Shown here piece by piece: positions 37,601 through 50,690 of a DNA stretch of 64,000 nt. Source of the stretch: Rostratula benghalensis (lineage: Eukaryota > Chordata > Aves > Charadriiformes > Rostratulidae); the NCBI GenBank assembly GCA_013399305.1, contig VXAI01000038.1, positions 2,986,639 through 3,050,638 of the forward strand, written 5' to 3'. The notes beneath the pieces were generated by a model that saw only the letters and a list, made by a program, of their open reading frames with translations, had not been told where the DNA came from and did no database searches. Every line of letters begins with the position of its first letter. Position 1 is the first letter of the stretch. A program made the position numbers and the translations under genes.

Positions 37601-40600
37601 AGCTACTTAATAAAATATTTGGGCCAGAAACAAAAATTTGTAGTGAAGTGACTATCACATATTTTTCTCATAGGTTTTTGCTAAACCTGTATATAGCAAG
37701 AATTTTTATTTCTTCTTAGACATTTACTTATGGTACTTTTTGTCAGGGGGACTTCTATAAAGATGAATCATATGTAACAAGAAAATTTATTTCAACATGT
37801 TTGGAACCTGAAAACTGATGCAACCTCACACCCCTCTAGGTTTTTACTTTAGAAAGTAAATTTAAAGTCTGTTAATTTTATGGAAGAGACAGGATTGTGT
37901 TAACTATGCCGTAGTTCAAAGGCAGTGCCAGCTGAGACCATCTAAAGATGTGGAACAGGATTTATACGTTCCAGCTTATGAATCTGCATGCAGCGGAGAA
38001 AAATTGGCAGCCTGCAGCTTTTACTTCATATTGGACCATGATAGGGACTTATAGCAGGTCTTGGGTTTTACTACTGCTGCAGCAACATGCTAAACTTTCA
38101 TGTCGATCCACAGTAAGTATAGATTAGTGTAAAAGCATAATTACTTTGGATATAAAATGATGGGGTTTGCCATTCGAATTTTTTTTTTCCCCAGGAAAAA
38201 AGTAACAGGTTTGATTTAATCTTTACCATCTAAAATAATGGTATCACTAGTCCAGGTTACAACAAATTTTTTAGCTATCTTTGGAAACAGAGATAATCAG
38301 TCCCTTAAAGATGCACACTCTATGTCATTGCCAGAAATTTATAAGGGGCACATATTCCTGTTCTTGGAAGTGAATGAACTTATTCTACAGAGTGCTGTTT
38401 CACTAAATGGCTAAGGAAAAGTACATTCAGTATTATAGCTGTAGTTTCAGCCTTTGAAGTGCAACAAAGCAATAAAATTAGTACATTCACAGAAGCTTAG
38501 GCAAAGGTTAGGCAAACATAGTCCCTATGCCAATGCAAGGTCTTCCAGCCACACAAGCGCTGCGTTGAACCACTGCAGCAGTCAGCCTACATGCTATCTT
38601 TGACACGGCAAGAAACCTGTTCATTATCTCTGTGTCTTCCTTGCAAAGCTATTAGCTTGAAAAAACCACCCCACAATTACTGATAAAGAGCTTCATACTG
38701 GTAACAACCTTGTAGTCAGAATCCTAAAGCACCTTACAATCTTTTCAAAGGAAAGACTGTAAAATAACACTGCTAGGTGGTGACAAATTCTTCCTATTTG
38801 TATGTCTATGTGGCATTTTGAAGGTGCTTTATGCCTAAGTGAATAATCTTATTTTTTTAGTGGAACTACGCGTAAGGAAAGATATTCATCAATCTGAGCA
38901 CAGCCAAAACGATCTGGCCTGTCATATCACAAGGAATCCAAGAAAGCAAATTTAGCAATTTCTGAAAATGTTTTATTTCTCCCTCTCCGGGGTTCCAGTG
39001 AGAATGACTGTTCCTTCCTAATCCACTGCTGAGAAGATACGGAGGCATAGTGTTTCCTCTATGTATGAGGGAAAGATATAATTCACTCAGTATGTATTTT
39101 TTAACACGTTTTCTCTTCATAGAAACACTTCTTCCTTTATATCCCAACTTATGTCTTTATTGGGACTATTCCACATGCATTATCATTGTGAATGCTGCTG
39201 GAGTGAAGAATAGAGCCTACAGCATGAGACAGTCACCTTATTTTAGCACGTCTAAGATAGAGGGTGAACAAATGACCTTTATGAGCCATTTGGCCCTTAG
39301 TACACATATAATTTTATATATACATTTGCCGTGGTCAAAGTATGTCTTCTAAACTTTTGCACAGGTGAGTTCAAATGATATCATGACCCTATTTTGTTAA
39401 AATTTCTTTTCTCTCATTTTTTTAATAAATTTTTATTTTTATGAGAATCAAACAATAATTGAAAAAACTCCATATTTTGACAGAGATGCGTTTTGCAGAC
39501 AACAGAGCCTACCCACATCCTCATTCCATAAAACTAAGACTGTCACCGATATTACTCAGCATTCAGTAGGAAAGCAGTCATAACTTTTCCACAACAGCCA
39601 TTAGGACCCAGTTTGCCAGTGAGTTCTTGTACTGCCTAGCAAATGTTCTTTCTTCATCACAATAGGTTTATATCATATATAGTGAGGTGAAAGGGCTTCA
39701 TCAGTTAATTCTGCTGGGTTATGTAGAGAATACATGAGAGCGAAGTGAGAAAAGGTAGGTATCTGCTAGCCTGACTTCTGCTTTGCCTTTACAGTGTTAC
39801 ATTCTGGTATGTGTAAGGCTGGGCCATCTCCTTCGCTCTATAGGTCTGGGTGAATGTGTAAGAAATGGCAATTCGGGTAACACACAGCACGTCTTCTCCT
39901 TTATGACCCAAGTAATCAGAAAATCTACAAATACAAATATAGGGTCACCTGATTGCTGCTGATAGGATAATATAAACAATCTGATGCAAGACAACAAAGA
40001 ATGAGTATGTAAATGATGCTTCAAACAAGAAACAAGGTAGAATTTGACTAAGGAAAAGGTTTAAAAGTATACAGAAATTAATTGTAAGAACATTTATATA
40101 TAACAAAGTATTTAAATGTAGTCAGCTGCCTTATGCGACTATAATTTGGAAGCAAAAAGCACAATAAAAAGAAAAAGTCAATCAGGAGCAAGATGGATCC
40201 TGAGGACTCAATATCCATTGTCATAGGATTCCCCACTGCCTTTTCACTGGAACCTGACCAAGGCTGGAAACAAGAACCTATTTCATCCCATGCATAATGC
40301 ATACTGCTTCGCTACCTGTTTTGTTTAATCAGGAAACAAATCAATGTAACCTATATGACTGCAATGGTCTGAGGTCTTATTTATTATTACTGCCTGTACA
40401 CCTGCAAAATGTTGTGTCACAAGGGGTTTTGATCCAAACCATTTCTTTTCTAACACCCTTTCCTAGCCACCATTTGCCTTTTTTTAAATTATACACATAT
40501 ATAATGCATAACTATGTAGGAAACATACATATGAACATGAACATATTGCATTGTCAAATACCTGTTTGCAGAGATAATATTGTAGAAATGCTTTGAAAAC

Positions 40601-42339
40601 ATAGCATTTATTGTATTTTCTATAATAAACCACCCATCACAAAGGGAGTAGCACATCTTAAAGAAAGCAGTCTCTAGAATGCCAAATAACTGAGCACTCA
40701 GAACGGTGTTTTGTTTCTTCTGTGCATCTTAACCTTTGCTCTACAGGGAATATTCTCTAGGACAGCATCTAAAGAAGGCATATTAGGCTCTATGCTAATC
40801 AGTTCTGAGCCTTTCAAGTCACTGCTGCTGATTGTATCAAAAATGTGCCAAGAGAAACAAACCGAGAATGCAAAATCTATCTGAATTTTCTTTTGAAGCT
40901 ACAAGTAAAAACTCCTGGCAGCACTAGTGCTTTCAGCAGTGTAAGATTTTCATACTTTATGCACTTCAAAGTGCAACTGAGGATTATGACCTTATATGTT
41001 GTATATGCACCTATATTTTATTTATACCGCATCTGTGCAATCAGGAGAAAAGATATTTCCATGACCTTCTACCAGCAAGAAGCCTAACAAGACTGTTCAG
41101 ACCTATTGAAAATTCACAGTTAATTAAAGGTTAAAAGGAACTTGCCAATTAGTATGAAAGATAATTGTCCTCCTTTGGCTACCTGATTATGTTTTCCTTT
41201 GAATACACTGAAGTGTATGTTGTCATGCTGTTGGTAAATGTAATCATAGAGCACTCACAGTACCTTCTGGCTCTCAAAATACTTGGCCTTAGAAACCAAA
41301 ATTCTATGTGAATTTTATAATTATCCTTTCATTATGTATGTGAAAATCTTTTTAAAAATCCAAGTAGCACAGTAAAGGTAAGCAAGGCTTAAAATGCACA
41401 GAAGTGGGAGTTGTTGTAGGTAGCATCACTGAATCTTATTTTCAAAATCACAAGTTAAAAAAAAAGACAAAGGCTGCAGCTGCGAAATCTAAAACAGATG
41501 AGAAATATACAATATGCAGCAGACCCTTTCTAACAGTAATTGTGATCTTTTTTCCTGAGCAGCTATTTGTATTACAAAAAACAATGCCCGGTGCCTTATT
41601 CAAACTGAAAATGCAAATAGCAATGAGCCAGTTTGTCCCCTGCTCATTTAATTTACCAGGTCACCGGCAACAAAGCCAAGATGTGCTCGCTTGCTCTCAA
41701 AACCAAAATAAACTAGAAAAAACCCCAAACATACACCAAATTCCAAACAGAGAATGAATTAATGTGTTTTGCTGAGACAAGAGTTCAGCCAATAATCCAA
41801 TAAATAGAAAAATCACTACATTTTACGTCTAGTTATGATCACAAGGTATGCATAAATGACTTGGATTTCAGGACTGTGTCATGCCCCAGAATTAATTAAT
41901 TACTTAAGAAAACGAATTTTAACTTAATAATAAGAAAAATATTAATGATTACATGTTGTTGACTTGCTGTAGCCAGTGATTTATGGTATTAGGAAAAAAA
42001 TACATAATGTTTTCCTATTCAATGTTTATAGGTCTATAATTTACAAATCTGTGGCTGTGAAGAGACATTTCCTTGGTTCTGAACCAACCTTCTCTTCCAA
42101 AGTCGATGATATTGCGTTTCTTCTTCTCTGTCAATTAAGGATCTGAACTTCATTTTATGTATTCCCTCTTCTCCCAGCATTATTCCCTTCGTAATTTTGT
42201 CTTCAAAGTCCCCCTCCCCTAAGTTTTTTTTCCTGCACTGTCGTCCCTCTCATTATTGGCCACAGAAAGACATAAAAAACCCCATGAGGCCTCTCTGGAA
42301 CTATAGTTATATTTATCCTAGTGACACATTTATTTTACC
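34601..42339. other. Long non-coding stretch with one possible microexon
   Basis: No complete gene is supported. One candidate microexon lies at 36845-36886. 37890-38110 reads like conserved non-coding sequence. Open frames, including the 117-codon frame at 41404-41757, have no recognisable domain and lie in A-rich sequence that favours lysine codons. No interspersed repeat was recognised; a faint MIR-like patch near 38730 was not called. Confidence 0.55.
36845..36886 (+). other. Candidate 42-bp lysine-rich microexon
   Basis: A pyrimidine-rich tract, gtgttctcccctccaag (36828-36844), ends in AG like a splice acceptor. After 42 bases, GAAG is followed by gtaaaaatg, an acceptable donor. The length is a multiple of three. 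In one of the two open frames (two bases skipped) the peptide is EMQKAKPKGKKAE, rich in Lys, Ala and Pro and unlike the surrounding AT-rich sequence. Genes with many tiny Lys-rich exons in giant introns, such as triadin, or with basic tails, such as the HMGN family, would fit this style, but no match is claimed. A chance acceptor-donor pair is quite possible, and no second exon was found in the window. Confidence 0.2.
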
Positions 42340-42442
42340 TTTGCCTCCTACTCTTGTCTTCTCTCTTTTCCAGTGTAGGTTTTTTAGGCCAGGGGCCAGG
42401 GACTGTTTCTTATCATAATACCGCAATGCACTGTCAAGCCAA
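42340..42442 (-). mobile_element. Ancient MIR/L3-type amniote repeat (opposite orientation)
   Basis: The segment gtgtaggttttttaggccag, then gggactgtttcttatcataa, then taccgcaatgcactgtcaag and cc follows the reverse complement of the old repeat at 34491-34600 ('ttgtaagctctttggggcagggactgtctcttactatgtgtttgtacagtgcctagcacaatggggcc'). Divergence is substantial, and the start of the fragment is approximate. Confidence 0.55.
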
Positions 42443-45400
42443 TTAGTCATGATCAATCTACTGACATACGTAAATACTATTCACCTTCTCTATAATGACA
42501 GGTAAGGTTTAAATTTAAGCTTGTAATGCTTAGATATAAAAATAAAATTACTTTTGGAAAAGTTTCTCTGTCTTCATAGTATTATCTTAGAAGTATGTCA
42601 AGCTCCCGTGATTAATCCTGAAAATGACAAGGACACCCTTTGATCTCTAGGCACAATGGCAAATTTGCAGTGTGTTTTCTCAAGTCTGAAATGCTGGAGA
42701 CAATTGAATTTTATTTCTCACATTTATGAATCTCTTGATACTTAAAACCATTCCTCAATTTTTGCAACTACACTTCCTGCTTTAATACATATGTATGTAT
42801 TCCAATAATCTGACAAAGGCATTATGAATTATTTCTCATCATATTCAAGAAGAATTGGCACTTAGTTTATGTTATAAAAATGGTGAATACTACCACAAAT
42901 AACTGCTCGGTTATTTTCATCAGGAGAGTTGGTTTGGCGTGGAATGAGAATGTAACAGGACATCAGCTACAGCAAATAACTTTCACATTCTGTTTTAACC
43001 ACTACTCTATTAGCTTCATTTAAATTACCCTCGGAGTTCCTGTAGTTCTACACAATGCACTTTCATTCAGAACACTAGATAGTTCTTTTCTCCATTCCCA
43101 GAACTCTCAAGTTGGTAAGAATTACGAAGAACTTTTGGAGAGATTTCTTTTGCTTCTTTAGTCTTTTCTGCTTTATTACCACAGAGAATGGGACATTTGA
43201 CTTCTCAGCCCTTCACGTGTTGCATGGACAAAGAATGTATTTGTCTCAAAGCAGGGAAAATAAATAACCACAGGAATTTTTGAAAGGTACATACACCATC
43301 CACTGGCTGACTTGCTGTTACAGTTTTTCTCACATCTTCCAAAACCTAAACGCTATACTAAACAAATACTACCTGTTGTTATGTCAACCTCTAGTTCAGC
43401 TTTGTTGTTGAACAACAAATTTTATTTTATTCTTGTCACTAATTAGTGATTCTTCTAAAAAATAAGTTACTAACACCATGAAATGGAAAAACTCAAGATT
43501 AAAACTAATCATGTATTCTTTTCAATGAAACATATATTGACTCGCTGGTCAATGCAGGAGTGGGTTCCCACTACCTTTGAAGTAAGGATATGAACTACTT
43601 GTAAATGGATGGAACAGATATTCAGTAGCATAGTAATTGCAGGCTTGCTTGCTTTCATTGTTCCTGTTGTTTGCTCAACTTCCTGTTTCCTCAAATTGTC
43701 CTATTTTCTAAAAGGATAAATGCCTCCTGCTATTTTCCTGCCTGCCAATATCTAGTCATTGCAGTGAGCTTTATTTCACCGAGTACCACCTGAGCCGGTA
43801 CATACCATTATGTGTTCAGTTCTACCACTTAAGAACTATGATGATGTGCCTCATTCTGGATGTGACTGAGGCCGGGAGAAATGGAAGACATATCAATAAA
43901 TTTATTAATTCTTTTCTTTTCCATTCAGAATCTAAGCCAGAACTTCATAAAGACCAAACAACACTACAGATTTTCATAAGAAAGGATGGAAACAAAATTA
44001 AAAACTCACAAGAGAGAGACTTTTTGCCAAAATCTTCTCCCTCTCCTTCACCAAACTTTTACGTCTCCTCAAATTAAATTCCTGTCCAGACAATCAGGTT
44101 GGGGTAAAGAAATCAATTGTTTTCTTTCAATAGAAGATCTTAGGATATATAGCAAATTAAAACCAAGCCTGCACTTCCAATTTACTCTTTGCTGATGGTT
44201 AAGCATTTGGAATACATGGAAGGAAACTGAAAGAGCTTTACACAAATCTAATAGTATCAGGGAAATATGTTCTATTTTCAACTGATGAAGAAGAAAAGAA
44301 GGGTGTCCTTTATGTCATTATCATGTTGAAAAAGAACAAGTGGTACTTTGAAATAACACTGAGTTCTTAAGCATCAACTGAAAAAACCTATGTTGATCTG
44401 ACCAACGCAGAATCATCTACTCCTAGAAGATTTGGAGACAAAAGATCACATACTCATCCCCTCCTCCTGTTATGTCGTATCATAACACATGTTGTATTAC
44501 CTCGAGAGAGAAGAAAACAAAGTTCCCTTCTAAGCTTCTTTTTAAGTAATTAAGAGTCAAGGAGATACATTTATCATCAAAATTATGTTAAGTATTTAGC
44601 TTAGCCAAAAGTAGACTAAGTATAAATTTTATAGCTTAAATCTGTTATCTGTTAAAGATTTATGCAAAATTCTACAGGACATAGCAATGGATATAATTAA
44701 ATCAAGCTGTGAAAGTTGCTTTTGATATTTCCGTTCTTCAAAATTATTTGTGTTAAACAGATGCCTGAACGGAATTTGCCGATGGTGACCATCAGTCACA
44801 CCTATCACAAGAATTAGTTAATAAAAAATTAAGTTAATATCAATCAAATATTAGTTAGAAAATAGAAACTATTGGGTCTAAATTTATTTTTAGGGGAAAA
44901 TGCCATTCCACCACTTTTTAGTTGTAAAGGTCTCAAACCACACTCTGTATTTTAGTTCAGTGAAGCAAAAGTGAGAACCACTGTAACTTAGTAATGTGTC
45001 GGTAGCAGCTTCAGTGTCACTTATGTTCTAACGTGTAGGCTTTATAATAGAGTCCAGAAAAGACAGACGAGTCCCAGTGTTGTTTAAATCAGTGTTTTAT
45101 TTATTGACCAACTTTAACAATGTCATCTCTTCAGTCCTTTTTTAACGGTCGGTCTCTGCACATCATGTGTCTGACTATCACGCATTTCATACCTCATTAA
45201 AATAGCAATAACATTTAATTATAAGATAGGTTGTCGGCTAACAAATTTAGTGAAAAATTATAACTGAAAGTAATAGCTGAAATTGAAATTAGCTCCAATT
45301 GTCACTAGTGACTAATGCTAACTGGGCATGTTACCACTCTTGCTTTTATCATGTTGAAAGAGGATTCCAGAGATAAACTGCTTACGAATTAATCTTCTCA

Positions 45401-48400
45401 GTCATCAAATGGAAAATGAATTCATCACTGTATTAATCCCAAATGCAAAGAAGTGGAAAATATATAGTACTTGTGTCAGTAATAATTCTTATAATCTCCG
45501 GTCTCATCTGTCTATGCACTATCCAGCTAGTCTAAGGATGTATTCTTCTGTCTGCAGTGTTTGTGGTTGAGATTGGCATCAAAATTTATAAAAGATGGTA
45601 AAGGACATCAAGCCTGTTGACTTACTGCTTTTGCTTTAAAAAACCTGTGATGACAAGTTTCCCAGAAAAGAAAAGGAAATACAGTGTCACCAAATGACAG
45701 GGAGTAAAAGAGGAAGTATACAGTATCGAGTGCACATTCCTACTCTCGTTTACAGGATGTTTGTCTGCCAGCATCCAGTGAGGGAGTTTCAAGATGGTAG
45801 CAACCAGCTCTGATATCGTCATTAGAAAACATCAGAAAAGCTAGAGTCAGGCTTACCATAATAATGGATGCGAAAGTGAACTATGTATTAAGAAAACAAG
45901 AACCTTTCCTAAATGGGAGCAATATGGCAATATTGCTGCCACTGCAGAGCTACTGTACACTCTGTCTTGAGTCTACAGAGGCTTGTGCAGCTTGGAGTAC
46001 TTACGTATGACTTACAGAAAAGAGAGGGTTCACCAAGTCTTTAATGGTACGTCTTCAGACAGTTGGGATTTTGCCGCCTCCTTACTTCTGCGCCCTTCTA
46101 AAAGCACTCACAGCTTTTCCATGGGTGTTTCAGCAGACAGGGGGTTGTTAGTTCAGAAACACCATTTGAGAAAAAAACCTCTTAAGTTTATCAGCAGAGG
46201 AGAACAAAAGAACCTGTTTAAGTAATTACTGAGAAGTAATTTCCCTCCACGATAGAACCGTCTGTGGAGGAGATAGATAGCAAATATCCTGTATCCTGCA
46301 TTATTAAGTCTTGCAGCACAATCTCACATGCCATTCTCACAAGTAAGCTACAGATACAGGTAACTGTGAAAAACTGAGTGTACAACTGGTTGAAAAAACA
46401 CACTTAGAGATAGCTGTTAAGAGATGTGCATGGAGTAGAATTCAGCAGATTCAGCTGACTGATGGAACAGAAGGAAAGTTTCTCTAAAGCTTTCAGAAAT
46501 CAAAGAGGAACCACAAACATATTGGAAGACCAGCCTGTCATACAGAAGACTTGGATAAACTGCATATATTATGAAATTCAGTATTTAGTTAAGAATGTCT
46601 AAGAATTCTGTATTTTAGGAGTAAAAATTAACTCAACAAAAACAGACTGGAGAACCTAGACAGACGCAACAGTTTAAAAAAGAATGACACAGTGGTTAGG
46701 GCAGATCACAAGCCAAAAATGTGTAAGAAATCCATAGCATTATGCTCTTGGATACATCACATGGGAGTGCAACCTCTGAATGGAACACTGGCTCTGCACC
46801 AGGCATTTTTAAAGCCTTGCCTCCTGCACTTTGTGTACTGTTTTGAAAGACAAGCTGAAGGGGTTCCAGAAGAAAGCAATCATCCTGGCTCTATGAAACA
46901 TGTCATAAAAAAACAGAGTGAAATAATGTGGGTTGTATAAACTAAATATGAGATGAGTGAGGAGAGAGAAGATTATCACCTTCAAATGCAGAACGTTGCC
47001 CAGGGAATGTGACCAGCCCATCTTCAATGACAGCAATAGCTATGACAAGTAGTAATGGGCTTCAAACAATGAAGGAAATTCAGGTTTATCTTAAGAGAAA
47101 GTGTTCCTATGGCAAGGATAGTTAAGAAATAGAACTGACTGATTTCAGAGGCCATGGAATATCTGCTACTGGAGATTTGAAAGGCCAAATTAGACAAATA
47201 TTTGTCAAGGTTATCACTGGCATAATTAATCTTCTCTTAACAGAGGGAGATGGGGTAGACAACTTCTTGACATCCCCTGCGGTTCTGTTTTTCACATTTC
47301 TACAGTATGTAAAATGTGACTATTGTGATTTCATTAAGTCTGAAGGTGGTTGTGAGGATGAGAGTATTAAAGATTTTATGGAAGTGATGACCAGATAACA
47401 AATTGCCTTTGAAATGTAGGTGAAGGAATGAAAGGCAAAATATATGGAGAACTCTATTTTCAATATTGTGGAAGATCTTACATGACATGCAATTAAGTGA
47501 AAACAGCTGATATGATCCAGAAAGCTGGTGATGCTGTAAAATGTCTATCCTAGAATTCATTATAAGAACTTAACATGAGTTCCTTGCTAAATTAAACATC
47601 CTGCTTTTATCTCAAATAGTGTCAAATCACATTTGTGCAGAAACTGTCTTGGAGTTTTGAAATTGTGAAAAAAAGCCCAAAAGTCAGTGTGAATTACCAG
47701 AAAAAAGCAAAATGCAATGCCCATTCCCAACAAAACCAAACTAACTCCTTCCAAATAAAAAGGCACAGAAAATTCCTAAATTTTGTGTTTTGGAGGATAA
47801 AGGCTGAATGTAGCTGTAACGGGAATGATAGTAGCAGAAGGAAAAACAATGTCCTGTTGTACAATTTGCCAGGCAGGCTGCGGCAACCAAACTGTGCATA
47901 TACTGTCCCTACTGAGAAGATAAGAACAATTTCTTCTGATGAGAAAACAACGCAAGCACTGCCATCTCTGACCACTAATAAAAGCTATTAAGAAAACAGC
48001 AGGGGACAAGTATTTGTTTCCTACAATGGAATGTTGAGTTTCCCTGTATTCACTGTAGTGTGTGTGTACAGCCATGCACAACACACAGGTACCCCCAGGA
48101 GCACGTGTTTTCTCTTGGTATTGTTCACCATAATTTATATGTGGATTTACGTGCTGCTCAGCTGGCTTATATGTTGTTCTGTGATCACCACAGTAAAGCA
48201 ATAACCCTTTCCAAAATCACTTTCTCATGTGGATTAACCCTTGCCAAGCAAGGGATGACATGATACAACAGTCTTTTCCACCACTGGGGCAGTAACAGGG
48301 TTTTAGCAATTAAGTGAATTTTCACAGATATTGCTTAAACTTACTGTCTTTGATTTCTCTTTCAATCTTTCAAATGTAACTGAATTGTTCAGCAATTCCA

Positions 48401-50529
48401 AAGTTACCAAAGACACACAGTGACATCCAGAATAGAAATTAATCACATGTACCTCTTTTTTTTTATTAACTATGAGATTTGTAAAACTTCTTATGCTAAA
48501 ATCATATTTTTTGTACTAATAAAAAATAGTGATTTCTGACCTTTGAACCCTTTTATTACAGAATAAGCACACATCTGATTGTCACTGAAACAAATGCAGA
48601 CCTTTAGAGTACATTGAAAAATTAAACAAGAGTGTAGAAATAAAACAGCAAAGACAGAAAAAAAATTACAATTCAAGAACAGGACTGGTGGTATGGAATA
48701 TCTCAAATAAAATGACAAAACTAGTATAAAACCAGAAGACAACAGAATTAACAGCAAATACAAATATTTTTCAGCAAAAATGTAAATGGAAAAGAGGAAA
48801 ATAATAAAAAGAGCTGAAGACAGTCCATAATTGAGGACTGAAACAAGGAAAGGGGAAACGAAGATTGAAGGTTAAAAGAGCACTTAATTAAAACTATTAA
48901 TTGAAATTGTATATGATTGCACAGGGAACTGTTATATCAACAGTTAGTGAATATTAGATTAAATGCAAAAATAGTTTGGCTTGCTTTTTTTTTTTTTTAA
49001 ATGAAAATAATGTTCTAGTTAAGAATCTGGAAAACACCATTCCTTGTGCCTTCATGATCAGAAGGAAAAAAATAAAGAAATCCGAGTCTCCCCATTCTGA
49101 AGCTAATCTTTAGTTTTGGCAAAGGGGTATTTCTGAACACTTGGGGTTGACGATACTAGAATCTCTAGCTGAGGAAATCTTATAGTACATTAAAGAAAAC
49201 ACTCATTCTCTATCTCCTCAGTTGGAAATACACTTCTTCAGTGGCTCAAAAATAGTTTAAAACAGGAATTTGCGTGTTTTTTAGAACATGTCAACCTCAA
49301 GATCCAATCAGTGAATAAAATCAAAAGTGTTATTGGTAGGTCTCTCAAATAAGCTCACTGAAAAGGAAATGCCTGACGCTGCTTTAATTTTGTACAGGTA
49401 AGCTAATGTGATACAGATGTGTAACACAAAAGTAAATAATGAGAGGTAAAACTCTCATGCTGAAGACAAAAGAAGTCCTTCATTACATGAGCTAATTCCT
49501 TGTGTATTGAAGGAGATCTTGCTTGTGACCAGGGTCTCTAAGTAAGGATGTAAGAATGAGGTTGAGGGTCCATTTTCTACCACTCACTCCTTAGACGTCA
49601 TTAGACAAGAAGCCTACCTCCTCTCAGGACAAATTTGCAAAACACATCTAATCTTCTGAGACAGCTGTTACGGTAAATGAGAAAGAGAAAATACTCCAGG
49701 GGAAGTCACAAGTGGCTAAATTAGATACCTGTTTGAAAGGAAATCCTCTAGTGGGGAACCTTTAGTTTTTATTTGAGTACCGAGAAAGCTTATTAAAATG
49801 AATATATATTAGGCTAAAGCTACCCTTTATGATTATCCTACTCTGTGCTTCTCTCCTACCATTGTAAAGCAAAAATTATGACACCTACCTTCCACCACAC
49901 ATTTATAGAGATTCCTATTGGACTGTTAACGTTGTAAGAGAACTGCAATTCGAATGTGATACTGTTTAGGAAAACTTTAAGTTTGTAAGTTTTAACAATG
50001 TCTCTGAAAAGTGCTTCTCTTACTGCTGTCAGGGTCAGTATTTTTGTTAAGAGAAAAGAAGCTTTCATTACACAAGATAAGAGACTCAATTTGCCAGTAT
50101 TCATGTGATGTGCTTTGACTCAATCAAATTTGAGCCCAGTATATCAAGGTTTTGCTAACAGAAGGGGTTATCTGCGCACACACTTAGAATAGCATGTGAT
50201 GAAAGGTGACTGCTGACTTATTTGTCTGGAAGGAACTGCATACAGTGCATTAAACAGGAGGGTGAAGTACATTGTGACAAATAGTTCAGGTAAAAGGACT
50301 GAAGGGAAGACAATGGCACAAAAAATACTACAGAATCAACTGAGAGAAGCAACAGAATGAATTTAAAAGGGTAAAGCAGAAACAGAAGACAGCTGATAAA
50401 ATAAATGCATCAAAGATTAGGAGATCAAAGGCTACAAAGTCAACTGCTTAAACAAAAGACTAGTAATTTAGGAACGGGCAAGAAACTTCTAAGGGTAAGG
50501 CAATAAGTACCTACCTAGACAGGCTACTG
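42443..50529. other. Long unique AT-rich non-coding stretch
   Basis: No supported gene or interspersed repeat in about 8 kb. The longest open frames (141 codons at 47776-48201 on the minus strand; 118 codons at 47635-47991 on the plus strand) overlap each other and show no domain. Structural items are two close palindromes at 43401-43449, a 12-bp palindrome at 45301-45312 (gtcactagtgac), and a T14 run at 48985-48998. Confidence 0.6.
43401..43449. repeat. Pair of adjacent palindromes
   Basis: tttgttgtt and aacaacaaa (43401-43409, 43411-43419) are exact reverse complements around one g. Only 16 bases on, tcactaattagtga (43436-43449) is a perfect 14-bp palindrome containing the homeodomain-type core TAATTA. 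Whether the pair has a function is not shown by the sequence. Confidence 0.8.
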
Positions 50530-50690
50530 CATCAAAACAAGGTCTCACCAATGCTGAGCAGAGGGGAAGGATTGTCACCTCTCTCAACCTGAAGGCAACC
50601 CTCCTCATAGCGCACCCAGGGTACCGTTAGGATTCTTTGCCACAACCATACGTTGCCGGTTCACGTTCAACTAAGTGTCCACTAGGACTA
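50530..50690 (-). mobile_element. CR1 LINE internal fragment, antisense
   Basis: Read on the plus strand, aggtctcaccaatgctgagc, agaggggaag, cacctctctcaacctgaagg, cgcacccagggtaccgttag, gattctttgccacaaccata and gttcaactaagtgtccacta follow the reverse complement of CR1 sequence near the end of the reverse-transcriptase frame ('ggtggacaacaagttgacc...atgtgcccttgtggccaagaaggcc...ggtatcctgggctgcat...cgagggaggtgat...ctctactcagcactggtgaggcc'). Neither the 3' terminus nor the 5' part is present, so the piece is truncated at both ends and cannot be active. A 79-codon frame running into it at 50637-50876 is not a gene. Confidence 0.8.

Noticed and set aside
38720..38840. Faint MIR-like patch (aaagcaccttacaatctttt)
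   Set aside because: Only one short stretch resembles the SINE core and the flanking order of motifs does not follow the consensus.
41404..41757. 117-codon frame with a KKKTKAAAAKSKTDEK-like basic stretch
   Set aside because: The lysines come from A-rich simple sequence (an A9 run), there is no polypyrimidine tract or donor around it, and the rest of the frame has no domain.
45000..45190. Possible retroposed gene fragment near gttgtttaaatcagtgtttt
   Set aside because: No open frame, poly(A) tail or target duplication could be recognised.
47776..48201. 141-codon minus-strand open frame, the longest uninterrupted frame with a listed start
   Set aside because: It overlaps a 118-codon plus-strand frame and a 93-codon minus-strand frame in another register, shows no domain, signal peptide or splice context, and is of a length expected by chance in this much DNA.
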